DNA from: Laspinema olomoucense D3b | GTDB lineage: Bacteria > Cyanobacteriota > Cyanobacteriia > Cyanobacteriales > Laspinemataceae | Direction of reading: 5' to 3' | Assembly (NCBI RefSeq): GCF_025370785.1 | Contig: NZ_JAMXFA010000002.1 | Coordinates: 152,314 to 216,313 of the forward strand | Length of the DNA stretch: 64,000 bases | In this document: piece by piece, positions 28,278 to 37,515 of the stretch | How the letters are laid out: each line of letters opens with the position of its first letter | How positions within the stretch are numbered: position 1 is the stretch's first letter | Program-made: the position numbers and the translations under genes | Notes under the pieces: model-generated | The model's database searches: none | What the model was told of the DNA's origin: nothing | What the model saw: only the letters and a program-made list of their open reading frames with translations

Positions 28278-29693
28278 TTCCCACAAGAGCCAACAATAAT
28301 ACATGAAAGTTAACCCAAAACTAAAACAAAGAAGTAACCAGTCATCAGCTTTCGCAATATACAAAATACTCATGATAATTCCAGATGGAACAAATAGGAA
28401 TAAGTTTTTAAAAATTATCGTAAAAAATTTCTTATGGCTAATTCCTGACAACTCAAATACTAAAATGCCCAAATATCCATAAACCATAATTCCTGAAATA
28501 CTAAACAAGCTCAGTGCAACTCTGGCATCACCCATATATCCTCCTAACGACAAGGATAGCAAGCGAGATGTAAAAATCAATAACTGTATCCAAAATAATT
28601 TTTTTTGTTTCTCCAATATAGTAAAAACCGTACTTAACGGAGATGAAATAAACCAAAAAAATGACCAAACTCCTAAAATTTGAACATAAACGCCTGCTTC
28701 ATACCATTGATTTCCAAAAAAGACTAAAAAAAGATTTCCTCCGATTAAAGTTAACATTAATATAGGAAATAGTGAAAATTTAACTAAATAATTAAATGTA
28801 TTTTCAACCGTTCTAGCGAGAGTACAATCATGTTGGGCAACAGAAGCTCTTTGGAAGAATACTTGACTGATAGATTGACCAATTAAATTCATAGGGAGAC
28901 TAATTATGCGAAAGCCTAAAGCGTAATATCCTACAGTTGTCATTGAAAAAAAAGCCGACAATAAAAAAGCGGGTAATTGCCAAGAAATATTGTTAAACAA
29001 CGAAGCGGATAAATCATACAAAGGAAATCTGTAGTGCCGTTTTAGCCCTGATATCATTCCCCCCATACTGATACTGTGCCGTAACTTAAAACCATCATCG
29101 CGCCAAATTTGTTGTCCCAATACTAAACTCGAAAGAGCGGAACCTACTACACCAGCACCAATTAAGACTCCTCCTGTTCGATAACCCATGTAACCTCCAC
29201 TCAGTTGTGTCCCCACTGTAGTTACTGAAGTGACGATCCGAGCGATTGATAAACGACCAAAATGCTTGGTTCGAGAATTCCAATAATTTAGAGCCATAAA
29301 CACTCCACTGAAAAAAACTGTCAGTGGGACTAACCCTAAGTACAAACCGAGTTCTTCGGAACTTAACCAGCCTACTATCAAGGGTTTTGTGAACCAAATC
29401 AGAGGAACTGATAAAGTGCTAGTTAAAATTACCAATCCCAAACTTAAGCCCAGAAGATTAGCAGCTTCCTCATCATTGTCTGGTAACATAATAGAAAGTT
29501 CGTAACGCAGACAAGAACCAACAGCCACAATAGTTGTAATAGAACTAAATAGCGCAGACAAACCAAAATTTTCAGGGCTATAAAAGCGAGTTAGTAAAGG
29601 CGAAACTATAATGCTTAGAGCTTGAGCAAATACTGTTCCAGAAACTAGCTTGAGTACATCTTTTGAAAAACTATTTTTTTTAGGAAGAATCAT
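28245..29693 (-). CDS. Oligosaccharide flippase (Wzx-like), MATE/PST family
   Basis: A 482-residue integral membrane protein with 12 or more hydrophobic segments. The N-terminal part, with the VLKLVSGTVFAQALSIIVSPLLTRFYSPENFG pattern (read at residues 13-44), is characteristic of Wzx/RfbX-type polysaccharide flippases, which move lipid-linked repeat units across the inner membrane. The start overlaps the aminotransferase stop as ATGA, so the genes are translationally coupled. Its presence argues for a Wzx/Wzy-type assembly rather than an ABC-transporter route. A large inverted repeat overlaps the 3' end. Confidence 0.92.
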   Translation of the reverse strand: MILPKKNSFSKDVLKLVSGTVFAQALSIIVSPLLTRFYSPENFGLSALFSSITTIVAVGSCLRYELSIMLPDNDEEAANLLGLSLGLVILTSTLSVPLIWFTKPLIVGWLSSEELGLYLGLVPLTVFFSGVFMALNYWNSRTKHFGRLSIARIVTSVTTVGTQLSGGYMGYRTGGVLIGAGVVGSALSSLVLGQQIWRDDGFKLRHSISMGGMISGLKRHYRFPLYDLSASLFNNISWQLPAFLLSAFFSMTTVGYYALGFRIISLPMNLIGQSISQVFFQRASVAQHDCTLARTVENTFNYLVKFSLFPILMLTLIGGNLFLVFFGNQWYEAGVYVQILGVWSFFWFISSPLSTVFTILEKQKKLFWIQLLIFTSRLLSLSLGGYMGDARVALSLFSISGIMVYGYLGILVFELSGISHKKFFTIIFKNLFLFVPSGIIMSILYIAKADDWLLLCFSFGLTFMYYCWLLWENKNYFISINQ

Positions 29694-30865
29694 TGAGATA
29701 TCAATTTGCCTAAAAATTCTTTTAATACTTTTACAACCTTCACCTGGTTTGCATAACTAATCTCAGCCCAAATTGGTAAACTCAACACTTCAGTTACCAA
29801 CAAATCACTCACTGGGATCTTAGGATACTGTCCCTGATAAACAGGCAACTGGTCTTGCGCCACAGGATAATAAATCATCGACCCAATTCCCTGCTCACCC
29901 AAATATCCCTTCACCTTCTCCCGTTTTCCATCCACAACCCGAATCGTGTACTGGTGAAATACATGACCATCCGCGAACTCTGGAGTGATTATCCCCGCAA
30001 CATCCGCCAATAACTCATTGTAAGTTTTAGCCACCTTACGTCTGCCCTCATTCCACTGTTCCAGATAAGGCAACTTCACCCGCAAAATCGCCGCTTGCAA
30101 CGTATCTAGACGGGAATTATATCCCAAAACTTCATTATGATACTTCTTTTTGGCCCCATGCACCCGCAACATCCGCGCTACTTCTGCCACATGGTCATCA
30201 TTAGTGACAATCATACCACCATCCCCATAAGCTCCCAAATTTTTGGAAGGGAAGAAGGAATAAGCGCCGAGCTCGCCGATCGCCCCCGTAAATTTCCCCC
30301 GCAGTGACTCCCGCGTGGATTGCTGGCAATGACCATCACAAGACGAACAAGTTCCCCAATATTTTGCCCCAAAAGATTGAGCGCAGTCTTCAATCACCTT
30401 TAAACCATGCTCTTGGGCAATCTCCATAATCTGACCCATCGCTGCGGGTTGCCCATAGAGGTGAACAGGCATGATCGCCTTAGTCCGAGGGGTAATTTTG
30501 GCTTTAATCTCTTTGGGGTCAATATTGAAACTTCTGGGGTTAATATCCGCAAAAACTGGCTTTGCTCTCACATTGCTAATCGATTCCGCTGTGGCAAAAA
30601 AGGAAAATGGAGTAGTAATCACCTCATCTCCTTTCCCAATTCCCAGCGCCCGCAAGCCAATCACCAGGGCATCTGTACCCGAGTTTACACCGATCGCGTG
30701 TTTAACTCCCACATACTGCGCGACTTCCTGCTCAAATAACTTGACATCCGGTCCCATAATAAACTGCCCGGATTCCAGCACGCGATTAATAGCCGCTTGA
30801 ATCTCTGCCTTGATGCTCTGATATTGACGACTCAGGTCGAGAACGGGAATTTTTATCTCACTCAT
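29690..30865 (-). CDS. DegT/DnrJ/EryC1 sugar aminotransferase (WbpE-like) with a Cys-rich insert
   Basis: A 391-residue PLP-dependent enzyme that aminates a keto-sugar nucleotide. [22 protein letters not shown] and [11 protein letters not shown] are family blocks; the PLP lysine is K208 in [13 protein letters not shown]. Compared with usual relatives there is an insert of about 17 residues (about 171-190) carrying CSSCDGHC (C173, C176, C180), which may bind a metal or form disulfides. It overlaps the acyltransferase stop as ATGA. In the order wbpB-, wbpD-, wbpE-like it would make UDP-GlcNAc3NA. Other amino-sugar routes are possible. Confidence 0.9.
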   Translation of the reverse strand: MSEIKIPVLDLSRQYQSIKAEIQAAINRVLESGQFIMGPDVKLFEQEVAQYVGVKHAIGVNSGTDALVIGLRALGIGKGDEVITTPFSFFATAESISNVRAKPVFADINPRSFNIDPKEIKAKITPRTKAIMPVHLYGQPAAMGQIMEIAQEHGLKVIEDCAQSFGAKYWGTCSSCDGHCQQSTRESLRGKFTGAIGELGAYSFFPSKNLGAYGDGGMIVTNDDHVAEVARMLRVHGAKKKYHNEVLGYNSRLDTLQAAILRVKLPYLEQWNEGRRKVAKTYNELLADVAGIITPEFADGHVFHQYTIRVVDGKREKVKGYLGEQGIGSMIYYPVAQDQLPVYQGQYPKIPVSDLLVTEVLSLPIWAEISYANQVKVVKVLKEFLGKLISQ

Positions 30866-31443
30866 ATAACTTTTACCACTTCCCTTTCAGAAACTTGCTG
30901 ATATTTTGCCCCTGTTGAATCCACCGCATAGCCATTGCTGTCGAATGTGAGAACATCACCGTAGGCGCTCATCCAGCCGGTGATTTTCGCGGGAACACCC
31001 GCCACCATTGCATAAGCCGGTACATCTTTTGTGACCACTGCTCCCGCTGCGACAAATGCACTTTCATGGAGGGTGATACCACAAACAATCGTAGCATTTG
31101 CTCCAATACTCGCTCCCCGTTTTACTAAGGTTGTAACGTAGTCTTCACGGGTATTGCGCGGAAACTCGCAACGGGGCGTTTTCACGTTGGTAAACACCAT
31201 ACTTGGCCCACAAAAAACGTAATCTTCGAGAATTACTCCCTCGTAAAGCAAAACATTATTTTGAATTTTGCAACTGTTACCAATCTTGACCGAGTTAGCC
31301 ACGAACACATTTTGTCCTAATGTGCAATTCTCCCCAATTTTAGCTTTTCCCATAATATGAGAAAAATGCCAAACTTTGGTTCCTCTGCCAATCTCTGCGC
31401 CCTCATCTACATAGGTGGATTCGTGGGCGAAATAGTCGCTCAT
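30862..31443 (-). CDS. Left-handed beta-helix N-acetyltransferase (WbpD/WlbB-like)
   Basis: A 193-residue acyltransferase made of hexapeptide repeats (for example [44 protein letters not shown]), forming a left-handed beta-helix active as a trimer. [12 protein letters not shown] is the usual C-terminal motif. In WbpD/WlbB the enzyme N-acetylates the 3-amino group of UDP-GlcNAc3NA with acetyl-CoA; the neighbouring WbpB- and WbpE-like genes make that reading likely. It is joined to both neighbours by ATGA overlaps. Other N- or O-acyltransferase roles cannot be excluded. Confidence 0.9.
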   Translation of the reverse strand: MSDYFAHESTYVDEGAEIGRGTKVWHFSHIMGKAKIGENCTLGQNVFVANSVKIGNSCKIQNNVLLYEGVILEDYVFCGPSMVFTNVKTPRCEFPRNTREDYVTTLVKRGASIGANATIVCGITLHESAFVAAGAVVTKDVPAYAMVAGVPAKITGWMSAYGDVLTFDSNGYAVDSTGAKYQQVSEREVVKVI

Positions 31444-32492
31444 ACCAGCACCCCTTGCTCCATTTCAGTAAGATTAACAGGAATGCCACCTCTTTCGAGG
31501 GATATCTGGCTCGCCTCCAATACTTTCAGCACTTTTAAGGCACTGATGCCATCAGTTAGGGGTTGCTTGCGCTCTTGGATACAATCGAGAAAATGTTGGC
31601 ATTCTAATCTCAGCGGTTCTGCTTCCGGTATAAATAAGGTTGTTTCTGAAGTTTGGCGGGCAACGGGCAAACCTCCTTGCCACTCAATTCCTTTGTCGTA
31701 AATTTTTAGCTTCCCTTCCCGAATGGTATCGTCAAAAACCGCCATTTTTTGATCGCCGACAACCACCAACTTTTGTTCTTTGAAAGGATGCAACCAACTG
31801 ACAAAAATATGCGCTTTTGTTCCGTCATTATACTGCAAATTGGTTGTTGTGACATCGACGATACCAGACTGCAAATAAGTACCCCCTGATGCACTAACGA
31901 CACTGGGTTCCTGACCAATCAAACTAGAAATAACAGCAATATCGTGAGGGGCAAAGCTCCACAAAATATTTTCTTCTGCCCGAACTTTTCCAAGGTTGAG
32001 GCGGTTGGAATACATATATAAAACTTTGCCCAGTTCGCCGCGCTGAATAATCTCCTTCAAAAGGGTAACGGCTGGGTGATATTCGAGAATATGTCCCACC
32101 ATGAGAATGGCCTTTTTTTCTCGGGCCAGTCCGACCAGTTCTCGACCTTCTCGATAGTGAAGCGCTAAAGGTTTTTCTACAAAAACATCTTTACCCTGTA
32201 AAAGGGCTTGTTTGACTTGAGTGTAGTGCAAGGCTGCTGGGGTAGCGATCGCCACTGCCCGAGTCTGTTCGTCGGCCAACACCGCTTCAAAGTCTCCAGT
32301 TTTATGGACTTCTGGATAAAGTTGGGCTTGATTGTTTAACGCCGTTTCATTCTTATCGCAAATCCACCGGAGTTTACCGAGGTTTGCAAAATTTCGCACT
32401 AAGTTTTTGCCCCAATATCCGCATCCTATAGCAGCTACGTTGGCATAATTATCATTAACCACTCGTTCCTCACTCTTCTGTCTCAGGGTCAT
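31440..32492 (-). CDS. Gfo/Idh/MocA oxidoreductase (WbpB-like)
   Basis: A 350-residue NAD-dependent oxidoreductase. The Rossmann motif [13 protein letters not shown] is near the N-terminus and the EKPLALHY motif is the family's EKP signature. With WbpE- and WbpD-like genes overlapping downstream by ATGA it most likely oxidises the C3 hydroxyl of UDP-GlcNAc uronate, feeding the aminotransferase. The longest frame starts with TTG at 32519; the ATG at 32492 has AAAGGG 8 bases upstream and avoids overlap with the upstream small gene, so it is preferred. This makes the three genes a tight cassette. Confidence 0.9.
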   Translation of the reverse strand: MTLRQKSEERVVNDNYANVAAIGCGYWGKNLVRNFANLGKLRWICDKNETALNNQAQLYPEVHKTGDFEAVLADEQTRAVAIATPAALHYTQVKQALLQGKDVFVEKPLALHYREGRELVGLAREKKAILMVGHILEYHPAVTLLKEIIQRGELGKVLYMYSNRLNLGKVRAEENILWSFAPHDIAVISSLIGQEPSVVSASGGTYLQSGIVDVTTTNLQYNDGTKAHIFVSWLHPFKEQKLVVVGDQKMAVFDDTIREGKLKIYDKGIEWQGGLPVARQTSETTLFIPEAEPLRLECQHFLDCIQERKQPLTDGISALKVLKVLEASQISLERGGIPVNLTEMEQGVLV

Positions 32493-32493
32493 G

Positions 32494-32724
32494 TCAATAG
32501 CCCTTTGAGGCTTTTTCAAAACTAGGGCTGCACTGTTCTAATAACCGCCACGAAAGAGATAACTGTTTTTTTTGATGCTCTAGGAGTTTGGGAGATTCAA
32601 GTAAACAATTGACTTCCCTCAACATGGCCTCTTGTGCTTCGGGGAGAAGCTCTGCATAGTTTTGAACCTGCAAGTTTCGCAACACCAATTTATAAATTGC
32701 TTCGATGTCGGTCATCCAGATCAT
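32494..32724 (-). CDS. Small helical protein, function unknown
   Basis: A 76-residue frame starting MIWMTDIEAIYKLVLRNLQVQNYAELLPEAQEAMLREVNCLLES. It is not recognised. The sequence is predicted to be helical, with one cysteine near the middle and one near the end. It fills the space between the SDR and the WbpB-like gene, with its TGA one base from the WbpB-like ATG, and there is no overlapping gene on the other strand, which favours it being real. A second ATG at 32715 is equally possible. It could be a small accessory protein of the operon; there is no further evidence. Confidence 0.6.
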   Translation of the reverse strand: MIWMTDIEAIYKLVLRNLQVQNYAELLPEAQEAMLREVNCLLESPKLLEHQKKQLSLSWRLLEQCSPSFEKASKGY

Positions 32725-32795
32725 CTACTAAAAAGCATGAGAGGTTTAAACGGCTTGAATTAAGGATGGATGGTATGAATACACTCCCCTCAATG

Positions 32796-33824
32796 TTAAG
32801 CAACCACAACATTCTTGGATGTGGTAAAACTCTCGATCGCATCGTCCAAAATTTCATCGAGCGATCGCGTGGGTTGCCAGCCTATATACTCGGCAATCTT
32901 GGATAAGTCCGGAAAACGCCGCTGCATATCTTCAAATCCAGGTGCGTAGGCTTGCCCATAAGGAATCGTTTGAATTTCAGACAGCTTGTTATTTCCTGTA
33001 GTTCCCACTCGATCAATAATCCGCTGGGCTAAATCTAAAATCGTAATCTCCTGTTGTGAGCCTACATTAAAAACTTCCCCAATGGCTTCGGAAGACTCGG
33101 CGAGGCCAATCAGTGCTCTGACTGCATCTTGCACATGGAGGAAGCAGCGGGACTGCTGGCCATCTCCATATACAGTGAGAGGTTCTCCCTGGAGTGCCTG
33201 TTGGATCAAGCGGGGAATCACCATGCCATAGCGTCCGGTTTGTCGGGGTCCGACGGTATTGAACAGACGGGCGATCGCCACGGGCAATCCTTTCTCGTGA
33301 TAATAAGCCAACGCTAAAAATTCATCCACCATCTTTGAGGCTGCATACCCCCATCGATTGCGACTGGTTGGTCCGAGTACCACATCATCATCTTCTCGGA
33401 ATGGAATACTATGTCCTTTCCCATAGACTTCTGAGGTGGAGGCAATGACGACTTTTGCCCGATACCGATGTGCCGTTTCTAGGACTTTCTCGGTTCCCAT
33501 GATATTCGTCTTAATGGTCTGTACGGGATTTTCCACCACCAGTTTGACGCCCACGGCTGCGGCTAAATGAATGATGATATCCGCTTCTGATGCCAGTCTA
33601 TCCAACACCATATCATTGGTGATGTCAGCGTAGGCAAAGTGAAAGTCTGGGCGATCTAGTAAGTGGCGAATATTATCGATACTTCCAGTTGATAAATTAT
33701 CGATGACTCGCACTAGAGAGCCTTTATCTAACAATGCTTCTGATAGATGAGAGCCTATAAAACCTGCACCCCCAGTAATCAAATAGGTGGGGTAATTTCT
33801 GGATTGGAAATTTTTATTGATCAT
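32796..33824 (-). CDS. NDP-sugar epimerase/dehydratase-type extended SDR
   Basis: A 342-residue SDR. The NAD motif GGAGFIGSH is at 18-26, the serine-bearing ASTSEVYGKG at about 128-137, and YAASK (Y160, K164) at the active site; FNTVGPRQTGRYGMVIPR is a substrate-binding region of the UDP-glucuronate decarboxylase/UDP-sugar epimerase branch. It resembles UDP-xylose synthases in the LGPTS..RWGYAASK block, so it may make UDP-xylose or another modified sugar nucleotide; a UDP-glucose 4-epimerase role is an alternative. It is same-strand in the locus but with gaps of 71 and 180 bases, so it may have its own promoter. Confidence 0.8.
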   Translation of the reverse strand: MINKNFQSRNYPTYLITGGAGFIGSHLSEALLDKGSLVRVIDNLSTGSIDNIRHLLDRPDFHFAYADITNDMVLDRLASEADIIIHLAAAVGVKLVVENPVQTIKTNIMGTEKVLETAHRYRAKVVIASTSEVYGKGHSIPFREDDDVVLGPTSRNRWGYAASKMVDEFLALAYYHEKGLPVAIARLFNTVGPRQTGRYGMVIPRLIQQALQGEPLTVYGDGQQSRCFLHVQDAVRALIGLAESSEAIGEVFNVGSQQEITILDLAQRIIDRVGTTGNNKLSEIQTIPYGQAYAPGFEDMQRRFPDLSKIAEYIGWQPTRSLDEILDDAIESFTTSKNVVVA

Positions 33825-34004
33825 ATTTGTTTTGGGTGGTTTGGCAAGGTGGTGATGTAGTATTCTCAGGGGTTTTCAGAAACCCGGTTGAATTTTAAAA
33901 TAAAATTTTGCATTTTAAAAATTTTATGGGCTAATTATTTCATACACTTCCTGTAATATTTCGTGAATTAATTGTGCCTAAAACTGAAAAAGTACAAAAC
34001 CAAT

Positions 34005-36272
34005 CTAGCGTGAAGAAGTTTGAGTTTCATTAGGTGCATAGTATCGTTCATAGTAGTTATAGGAAGTCGGTAAATATTGTTTAACGCCATTGGCGACTAG
34101 GCCCAGGACTGGGGTGCGAGACATTTTTAATCCATCAAAAACTTCTCGTAAAATAGCCCGATCGCTTTTACCCATACCGATCACCATGACTAAACCATCG
34201 GTATGAGGTGCTAAAAACTTAGCATCGGAGATTGCCCCTAATGGAGGGGTATCAAAAATCACTAAGTCAAAACTCGTTTTAAACTCTTCAATTAACTGTT
34301 TCATGCGTTGAGACGAAAGGAGGCGAGCGGGATCTGGGGGGATTTGTCCTGCAGTTAAAACATATAAATTCTGATTAACTGCCGACTGCTGAATGCTGTC
34401 TTGAGCATTGAGAGAATCCGTAGAAATTAAATTGCTTAATCCCCAGACATTGGGTAAATCCATGCGGCGATCGATTTGAGGACGACGTAAATCTGCATCC
34501 ACTAATAAAACCCGATTTCCCATTGCTGATGCAGCTTCAGCCAGTTTCATTGAAATTGTGGTCTTCCCTTCGGCTGGCAATGTAGAGCTGATTACAATGG
34601 ACTTGAGGGGCTGATCCGGACTCATAAAATAAAGGTCGGCATGGAGAGAACGGAAGGCTTCAAAAAACTGAGAAAATAGGTAGCCGCCAGATGCTTGAAC
34701 TAGGTTTTCTCCATCAGAGACCGTTAGGCTCTCTTTCAGGTCTTTTTCAAAGGGAATGGTTCCTAAGATGGGGAAGCCCATATAATCTTTTATGTCTTCA
34801 ACAGAATGGAATTTTGTATCCAGTTTTTCCGCTAATAAAGCCGCCCCAATTCCTGCCATTAAACCCGCAATCACCCCTAGGAGTAAACTCCGAGACAAAT
34901 TGGGTGAAATGGGAAAAGTGCCAACTTCAGGTTGCGAAATCAGTTGCCAGGGCATGGCTTTTTGAGCGGATTCAATTTGAAGATTTTCTCGAACGGCTAA
35001 AAATCGATTTAAACTTTCGGTTCCTAATTCCAGTTCTCGCTGTAAGTCTGTGTATTGACGCATTAACGTCGCTTGTTCTTGCATTTGCTGTTGCACAATC
35101 GTTTCAGCTTGAGCGATCGCCCATTGTCTCGCCCGAGTTGTTTCCATCAAATTGACGGTTTCTATCAGCTTTCCAGTCAAATCATTCCGCAGTGAGTTAG
35201 GAGTGGATAATCCGCGAATATCTCCCCGAATTTGAGAGACGTTGGGTCCAAGAACTAATAAAGCTTCCTCTTGCAATAAAGGTAATAAACTATTCCGTTC
35301 ATCAATCAAAGCTTGCATAGCGGGACTTTGCGCCGTAAACCGAGTAGACTCTCGCGCCAGTTTTGCTTCAATTTCATGAAACCGATTCAATAAATCTTGA
35401 TAGCGAGGTGCTTCACTCAGGGAGGTTGCTAACATCGCTTGTTCTAGTTCCAACCCTAACTGCCCTCTTAATTTCCCGTAGAGGGCTTGCGCTTGCACGA
35501 GCTGGGATTCTGTCTGTTGTCTTTCTTGGACCAAACTTCCAATCTGCTGAGATAAAATCTGTCCGCTTTGTTCCGGATCAATTAGGTTATAGTGTTGGCG
35601 AAATTGTTCTAAGTATTCTTGAAGGGTATCGACTCTCTGTTGCAGCCGAGGCAACTGGGTTTCTACAAATTCCAATCCTTGACGTAGGGTGGTCTGCTGC
35701 TCCATTTCAGAATAATGAATGTAGCCCGTTGCCAACTCTTTTAAGATAATTTGAATTTTTTTTGCATCGGTGTCCTGATAGCGAATATCTAATATTTTGG
35801 TTAACTTCAATCTTCGGATGCTTAAATTCGCTATAAACTCGCTAAATTCCAATTCTGGATAATTTTGTTGGATGTTGGTGAAAACAGGATTAAGGACGGG
35901 GCCGCTTAAAAGAACTTCCATTTGAGTTTCATAATCTAAGCTTTCTCCTTTTCCAGTATTTTGAGTTAAAGCTTGATTAAGTTGTTCAAGATTATCCTGT
36001 CCTTTAATCGGTTCCACTAACAATCTAAAATTTCCCTCATAAATCGGGGTTTGGGTCAAGACTTTCACCAAAACGCCACAAGTTACAGCGATGCTGACTC
36101 CGGCAAATATAAAAATCCGGCGGCGGGCAACGGAGAGCAAATGTCGAAGATTTAGAGCATCAGCATCATTATTGAGAGGAGGTAATATCGTTGCAGGTAA
36201 AGGAGTTTGAACGGAAGGGGATGCCCCCTTCAACTGCTGAAAGAAAGGTGGAGAGTTACCATCGATATCCAT
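34005..36272 (-). CDS. Wzc-like polysaccharide copolymerase with BY-kinase domain
   Basis: A 755-residue inner-membrane protein. N-terminal Wzz part: first membrane helix at about 52-72, a periplasmic region with long coiled coil (about 200-430), and a second helix at about 460-482. The C-terminal BY-kinase has Walker A STLPAEGKTT (near 566), Walker A' LLVDADLRRP and the Walker B-like VIFDTPPLGAISDA. The tail has a tyrosine cluster (YNYYERYY) that such kinases autophosphorylate. It sets chain length and couples polymerisation to export. A cognate phosphatase is not seen in the window. It is 120 bases downstream of an exported-protein gene and may share its promoter. Confidence 0.93.
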   Translation of the reverse strand: MDIDGNSPPFFQQLKGASPSVQTPLPATILPPLNNDADALNLRHLLSVARRRIFIFAGVSIAVTCGVLVKVLTQTPIYEGNFRLLVEPIKGQDNLEQLNQALTQNTGKGESLDYETQMEVLLSGPVLNPVFTNIQQNYPELEFSEFIANLSIRRLKLTKILDIRYQDTDAKKIQIILKELATGYIHYSEMEQQTTLRQGLEFVETQLPRLQQRVDTLQEYLEQFRQHYNLIDPEQSGQILSQQIGSLVQERQQTESQLVQAQALYGKLRGQLGLELEQAMLATSLSEAPRYQDLLNRFHEIEAKLARESTRFTAQSPAMQALIDERNSLLPLLQEEALLVLGPNVSQIRGDIRGLSTPNSLRNDLTGKLIETVNLMETTRARQWAIAQAETIVQQQMQEQATLMRQYTDLQRELELGTESLNRFLAVRENLQIESAQKAMPWQLISQPEVGTFPISPNLSRSLLLGVIAGLMAGIGAALLAEKLDTKFHSVEDIKDYMGFPILGTIPFEKDLKESLTVSDGENLVQASGGYLFSQFFEAFRSLHADLYFMSPDQPLKSIVISSTLPAEGKTTISMKLAEAASAMGNRVLLVDADLRRPQIDRRMDLPNVWGLSNLISTDSLNAQDSIQQSAVNQNLYVLTAGQIPPDPARLLSSQRMKQLIEEFKTSFDLVIFDTPPLGAISDAKFLAPHTDGLVMVIGMGKSDRAILREVFDGLKMSRTPVLGLVANGVKQYLPTSYNYYERYYAPNETQTSSR

Positions 36273-36392
36273 GATTTCAACGTCAGGAATAACTAGAAGT
36301 GTGAGGAAGGTAAGATTTTTTTAATTTTATAAGCGAGCCATTATTGTCAATCCCCCAACTCACTAACCTCTGGGTCAGAGAGGGGCGGGATT

Positions 36393-37055
36393 TCACTGGG
36401 ATGTTTCTTCGTTATCAAAGGGACAGTCCAAATTTCCGCCCACTTGAATAATAAAATCATCAAAATCCTGGTCCTCCAATGCTGGATCAACTAATAAAGA
36501 ACCTGTGTCATCCCAGGATAAGGCCACTCCTCCAGTTCCGAGAGTGGAAAAGTCTCCTTCAAATCTGAGTTGCTTATTCCCGCCTGGGTTTCGGCTATTC
36601 ATGGAATATAGAATTCCGGCAGAACGACCATTTAACGTAGATTCTAAGTAAAATAGATAGGGCGTATTAGCCTGAAATTTAAAGGCGACTAAGGGTTGAG
36701 GAACAGCATTCCCTGGAGTCCCTTTAAAATCATTGCTGACGCTCTCGCCGGAATTGTCCTCGTAAGTAGATTCAGCTTCGACACTTTGTACCCTATCGGC
36801 GGGTTTGACTTCAACAAGCAAAGGGGTTTTTTCGCCCGTTTGTAAATTCATTACTCCAAAAGTGGCTTGATAAGCCCCGTTGGATTCGATAAATTCAAAC
36901 TCTACAATAGTCTCTAAGTCAAACACGATTCCGGTATTATCAAATTGATTTTCACCCGTCGCTTTGACTGATAGGGGATTGAGTAAACCGAGGGCGGACA
37001 AAGAAGCAACTGCTCCTAAGAACCAGCTGGTTCTGAACCCGATTTTACCTAGCAT
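36393..37055 (-). CDS. Exported protein, DUF4114-like C-terminus, function unknown
   Basis: From the ATG at 37055 the product is about 220 residues: a signal peptide MLGKIGFRTSWFLGAVASLSALG (read in parts) ending near PLSVKA, then a beta-rich domain. The C-terminal EDQDFDDFIIQVG resembles the DUF4114 motif in cyanobacterial surface proteins. The longest frame starts with TTG at 37079; AGAGGA lies 8 bases before the ATG, so the ATG is chosen. It lies between another exported-protein gene and the BY-kinase gene, suggesting a role in surface polysaccharide handling. No enzymatic motif is seen. Confidence 0.75.
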   Translation of the reverse strand: MLGKIGFRTSWFLGAVASLSALGLLNPLSVKATGENQFDNTGIVFDLETIVEFEFIESNGAYQATFGVMNLQTGEKTPLLVEVKPADRVQSVEAESTYEDNSGESVSNDFKGTPGNAVPQPLVAFKFQANTPYLFYLESTLNGRSAGILYSMNSRNPGGNKQLRFEGDFSTLGTGGVALSWDDTGSLLVDPALEDQDFDDFIIQVGGNLDCPFDNEETSQ

Positions 37056-37072
37056 AGCACAGTTCCTCTTCA

Positions 37073-37492
37073 CTACCAAGTTCTTAAATTTTGAAGTGCC
37101 TTAAGTTTTTCTTCTTCAGGAATGTCGAGAAGACTTAAGAATGTTTTTGTTTCTTCCAGTAATCGGTTGTATTGAGTACATTCTGAACTGATGCAAATTC
37201 CCGAATTTTCTGGGGGTCTTCTGCTAAAGCGCCGAGGAAGATTTTCAGCTTGTTCTACAGAAGCAACACAAGCCGAATAAGCCTCTTGTAAAGCTTGATA
37301 TAGCTCTTGGGCTTGAATTAAAGTTTGGGGATCGAGTTGGCTTTCAATCTCAAAGATAGGGGCGGTATTGTTCCAACTATTCGTTCCCGTACTATCTGAC
37401 TGCTGTGGGGGATTTGCCAGGGCGCTGACAATCCAAAATACAGTTCCCACAGTAGATGCGGCGATCGCCCCTTTGATTCTGATATTAACCAT
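37073..37492 (-). CDS. Small exported protein, function unknown
   Basis: A 139-residue protein from the ATG at 37492, with a signal-like N-terminus (residues 5-26, ending SALANPPQQ) and a largely helical C-terminal part (VLYQALQEAYSAC-type heptads) with three cysteines, two in GICISSEC. The longest frame starts with GTG at 37498, but TAGGAG lies 8 bases before the ATG. It lies directly upstream of the DUF4114-like gene (their frames nearly touch) and downstream of the beta-barrel gene. Not recognised; context suggests an envelope role. Confidence 0.7.
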   Translation of the reverse strand: MVNIRIKGAIAASTVGTVFWIVSALANPPQQSDSTGTNSWNNTAPIFEIESQLDPQTLIQAQELYQALQEAYSACVASVEQAENLPRRFSRRPPENSGICISSECTQYNRLLEETKTFLSLLDIPEEEKLKALQNLRTW

Positions 37493-37515
37493 AACCACTG
37501 CTCCTATTTCATTGA

